Below, piece by piece: positions 61,199-64,000 of a DNA stretch of 64,000 bases; positions within the stretch are counted from its first letter, which is position 1, and the number at the start of each line of letters is the position of its first letter. This stretch comes from Pseudobdellovibrionaceae bacterium (GTDB lineage: Bacteria > Bdellovibrionota > Bdellovibrionia > Bdellovibrionales > Bdellovibrionaceae): assembly GCA_021731025.1 (NCBI GenBank), contig JAKFYD010000056.1:1-64000 (forward strand). Reading direction: 5' to 3'. The position numbers and the translations under genes were made by a program. Under the pieces are notes generated by a model, which searched no databases, had not been told where the DNA came from, and was given only the letters and a program-made list of their open reading frames with translations.

Positions 61199-64000
61199 TT
61201 ATAAACCTCCGCCCAGTTGCAGAGTCATTCCGAGCTGAGCGCCGCTTCCGTACATACCACCGACGGGATTGTAAAGCCCAAGCACAAATGTCAGGGGAAG
61301 AACATAACCTACTGTGGTTTCTAATCGCACCTCGGCGCCGACACTCCAAAAGGACCTGTTAGTGATAACCACTGGGTCAAAAGGATCAATGGTGGGATCT
61401 TCATAGGAAGGATTGTAGGCGTGTCCATCCAAAGCGACGCCGTCGACGACGAAAGCCCCATGAAGTCGACGCAAGAAAATAGGATTAGTTCCAGAGCCAT
61501 AATAAACATCGCGAATGGGAAAACGGTATTCAATATTGGTATTCACGAGAGTGCGACCCAAAAATTGACCGTTCAGATAGCCGCGCATGACGTAACTGGG
61601 ATTGATGCTATCTTGATAAGGCATCAGTGAAGTGGTCGAGACACCCAAGATCGAAGAAATTTTTTGTGGCGTATAAACACCGTTCAGTTTAAGGGCCAAT
61701 GCATGTCGCGCCGGCAACCATTTTGAAAAGTAATAATTTCCACCACCAAAAAATTGCGAGTGACCCACATAGCCGCGGCTTTCGATGTAATTCACGGCGC
61801 TCAGATAGGCGCTAGTTCCAGTTTCTGGAGAGATTTCTGTTCCTGACATCGAGAAATTCGAATACGACAAGGACAGAGCAGGACCAGTCCGTTTAATTTT
61901 GCTGTTAGAACTAAATTCAGTGTTCAGATAGCGCCACGACAGCATTCCCGTCGTGTAACGATTAAAGCTCCAAAGATCTGGCGATATTCCGACCACAGCC
62001 CCCGAATTTGTCAAAGGGTTGCTTCCAGAGACTAAATAAGTGCTTGTTTGGTAAGCTTGCAGAAGATAGCTGTTCGAAGTCATATTGTTGATGTAAGTGC
62101 CCTCAAAAGACCCTTTATTCACGGCGCTGTCCCAAGAGGCTGCCAACTGATACATGTTTTTCTTTAACGGATCAAAGCCTGAAGTCATAGCTTGAATGAC
62201 AACCCCGTTGCTGCTGGTTGAGCTTGCAAAAAACGGAATCCAGTAATGAGGCCACAGGTGTGAAGCTGACGAGTATTCACTGACAGGAAAATTCTCGGGC
62301 TGAGCTGCTGCAGCTGGTTTCAGTTTTACAGGATATCTTTCGGCTGCGAGGGGATGGATGACAGGAAGCGAAGTTTTTGGAGCAACTTGATCTTTCTTTT
62401 CCAAGAGAACAACCGCTGGTCCATCAACGGTGATTTCCGTTGCGTACAAATCTTTTTTTTCAGGATCATAAGCCGGAGCCATGAGTGAAGTTAAGGTGTG
62501 ACTCACAGGGCGAGCCTCACGGAAGTCTTTTGAGGTCACGTAAATGTTGTGAGTGCCATTCCAAGAAGAAGTGAAATAAACTTCATTGGCTGTGACTAAA
62601 GGGAAACGAGAGTCTGGGTACTTCGCTAAGACGGGCTGCCAACTTTTCGATTTGAGATCCACCATAAAAAGATGTTCTTGGCCTTCGGAATTTCTTGATG
62701 AAATTAAGAGTCGAGATTCATCTAAAAAAACAGGAATCGAAAAGCGTTCACCGATCTGAGAGTGCCGAATGATCTCATATTTTTTTGTTTGCATGTTCAG
62801 CACGGCTAAGCTTGTTTTCGCAGCTGATAACTTGATAAAGGCAATCAAATTCCCTGAAGGAGATACGGCAGGCTCTCGGGCTCGCAAAGCGCGGGTCAGT
62901 TGAGTCGTTTTATCCGTGGTTAAATTGTAAATGTGCAGATCGGAAAATGTTTCCGTCGAGTTCACGGCATCAATGCGATCATAAATGATTCTTGCGGAAT
63001 CAGGGAACCAACTGATTCTTTGGATGCTTCCAGTGGGCGGGCCATCTAAGAGTTTTGTTGGAGCGGTTGGTTCGCTTAAAGTTTCAACAGCTCCCCAAGG
63101 TTTTGCGGAAAGAAAATTTGCTCCGGGTTGGCGCTCGTAGATTTTAACTAAGCGTCTATCAGTGTCGCTGACGGTGATCATCGCCAAAAATTTTCCGTTA
63201 GGGCTGATGGTCGCTCCCCCAGAAGTTTGGGTTCCTGTAGGAAATTTTTGGGTCGGAGTTGGTTTCAATGTACGCAAAGTAAAAATTTGTTCCAGGGCTT
63301 TGTCCTGAACCCAATGCAAGGTCACATCATAAAGATCTTCGTAAGAAAGTCCTAGGTGTTCCTTCGCTGGTGTCTCAATAAAATAAGGAACGCGTCGAGC
63401 ATGTCGTTGATTGAGATCGTCCGCGATTCTGGAACCTTTTTCTGCGGTCATCTGGCTCCATGCTAAGGAGCCAAAGATGTAAGAGCGCATGCCTTCAGGC
63501 CAAGTGGGGATCACTTCATTGATCTCAGCAATGTTGAAATCCATTAAATTTTCTTTCAGAACGAAAGAGCGCAAAATCGAATCCTGATAGATGGATCGCA
63601 AGCGGCCCTTTGAGCCAATCGCGGTTTCAATGTGAACAGCTAGACCTTCCTTCCACCAATTTGGTAAAAGCAAATTGGGAGCAACGATAGAGCCGAAGAC
63701 AGGCCGAATGTAGCTCATGACTCCCAAGGCAGGTTCAAAATTTAAAACGTGAGTGTATTCATGGGAAAGAAGTTCAAGATTCCAATCTCCAAACTCGCCC
63801 AAGCTTTCTGTAGGCCCCGGCAATACAGGGAAAATCATGATGTGAGAATAGGGGATTCGAGTTGCATAACCATTAGTCACATCGGTTTTGTCATTGATGA
63901 TAACGATGGTTTTTTCGGGAAGGGTCGAGAAGAATTCTTTCAGCAGGCCGAAGGAGGTTTCTAGCTTCTGGGCATAGTACTGACCCAGAGCCTGCTGCTT
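61199..64000 (-). CDS. Metalloprotease-like/beta-propeller/Omp85-like barrel protein (5' end beyond window)
   Basis: At least 933 residues; the frame is open to base 64000. First part: LLSHEYTHVLNFEPALGVMS and NWWKEGLAVHIETAIG, an HExxH plus EGLA zinc peptidase-like pair of the gluzincin/peptidase-MA kind. The middle (about 200-500 of the visible part) is a TolB/PD40-type propeller: SPNGKFLAMITVSDTDRRLV, ARAREPAVSPSGNLIAFIKL-like blades, SWFPDSARIIYDR. The end is a barrel: YVMRGYLNGQFLGRTLVNTN holds an RGY motif and VDGVALDGHAYNP and SVGAEVRLETTVGYVLPLTF follow, as in BamA/TamA barrels. Outer membrane location expected. Confidence 0.8.
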   Translation of the reverse strand, partial: KQQALGQYYAQKLETSFGLLKEFFSTLPEKTIVIINDKTDVTNGYATRIPYSHIMIFPVLPGPTESLGEFGDWNLELLSHEYTHVLNFEPALGVMSYIRPVFGSIVAPNLLLPNWWKEGLAVHIETAIGSKGRLRSIYQDSILRSFVLKENLMDFNIAEINEVIPTWPEGMRSYIFGSLAWSQMTAEKGSRIADDLNQRHARRVPYFIETPAKEHLGLSYEDLYDVTLHWVQDKALEQIFTLRTLKPTPTQKFPTGTQTSGGATISPNGKFLAMITVSDTDRRLVKIYERQPGANFLSAKPWGAVETLSEPTAPTKLLDGPPTGSIQRISWFPDSARIIYDRIDAVNSTETFSDLHIYNLTTDKTTQLTRALRAREPAVSPSGNLIAFIKLSAAKTSLAVLNMQTKKYEIIRHSQIGERFSIPVFLDESRLLISSRNSEGQEHLFMVDLKSKSWQPVLAKYPDSRFPLVTANEVYFTSSWNGTHNIYVTSKDFREARPVSHTLTSLMAPAYDPEKKDLYATEITVDGPAVVLLEKKDQVAPKTSLPVIHPLAAERYPVKLKPAAAAQPENFPVSEYSSASHLWPHYWIPFFASSTSSNGVVIQAMTSGFDPLKKNMYQLAASWDSAVNKGSFEGTYINNMTSNSYLLQAYQTSTYLVSGSNPLTNSGAVVGISPDLWSFNRYTTGMLSWRYLNTEFSSNSKIKRTGPALSLSYSNFSMSGTEISPETGTSAYLSAVNYIESRGYVGHSQFFGGGNYYFSKWLPARHALALKLNGVYTPQKISSILGVSTTSLMPYQDSINPSYVMRGYLNGQFLGRTLVNTNIEYRFPIRDVYYGSGTNPIFLRRLHGAFVVDGVALDGHAYNPSYEDPTIDPFDPVVITNRSFWSVGAEVRLETTVGYVLPLTFVLGLYNPVGGMYGSGAQLGMTLQLGGGL

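Noticed and set aside
61131-61349. A 72-codon minus-strand frame across the inverted repeat
   Set aside because: It is out of frame with the barrel protein that covers most of it and runs through the repeat arm; no sign of selection.
1-64000. CRISPR arrays, tRNA or rRNA genes and c-di-GMP (merRNA-like) riboswitches
   Set aside because: No regularly spaced repeats, cloverleaf or riboswitch core was found on reading through the sequence; a covariance-model search would be needed for a firm negative.

Overview
The window reads as chromosomal DNA of a free-living or predatory member of the Bdellovibrionota (Bdellovibrio or a near relative). This is inferred from gene content: a menaquinone operon, several flagellins in one cluster with FlaG/FliD/FliS, many lipoproteins and secreted hydrolase-like proteins, repeated HNH nucleases and frequent TTG/GTG starts. 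No rRNA is present to confirm it. Genes are dense, with long runs coupled by 4-base stop/start overlaps.

Layout. 1-1300: insertion-sequence debris (the 3' end of an IS5-type transposase, an IS-accessory-like ORF, and a truncated second transposase split at an A8 run). 1388-7016: rmuC on the minus strand, then a tight menB-menA-menC-menE-ferredoxin operon. 7085-13618: two lipoproteins, a YkgJ-like Cys protein, then polyprenyl synthase, a UbiA-like paralogue, rsmJ and a membrane protein. 13660-18732: a degenerate SpoIIE-type phosphatase, citrate synthase, a HIT protein, a secreted barrel-like protein and an aldehyde-dehydrogenase-fold protein without catalytic residues. 18760-23177 (minus): GNAT, lipoprotein, elbB, ddl and DCC protein. 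23336-27868 (plus): ferredoxin, nth, DoxX and a thiamine-type ABC importer (binding protein, fused permease, ATPase).

28760-49591 is the flagellar region. Three flagellin genes each lie behind a candidate sigma-28 promoter and are interleaved with five minus-strand small secreted proteins. FlaG, an HNH nuclease, an AraC regulator, fliD, fliS and a FlgN/FliT-like chaperone follow. Next comes an overlapping chain of a TPR protein, a Maf-N-like protein, two family-9 glycosyltransferases and two small unknown proteins, which looks like a flagellin-modification module. The chain runs on into a histidine kinase, response regulator, rsmD and coaD.

49609-64000: an aminotransferase, a prolyl oligopeptidase broken by a one-base change in an A run, a VWA lipoprotein, a DUF2802 protein, a large exported HELGH/DUF4105-like protein whose C-terminal module is duplicated in the small secreted gene beside it, a multi-pass glycosyltransferase-like protein behind a possible RNA switch, and, running off the right edge, an HEYTH metalloprotease-like/beta-propeller/Omp85-like barrel protein.

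The most unusual items are the protease-propeller-barrel protein, the shared C-terminal module at 55211-57947, the two pseudoenzymes (aldehyde dehydrogenase and phosphatase), the secreted DUF6973-like protein with a coupled partner, the flagellin-modification chain, and two structured intergenic elements (59815-59854 and 61076-61197).
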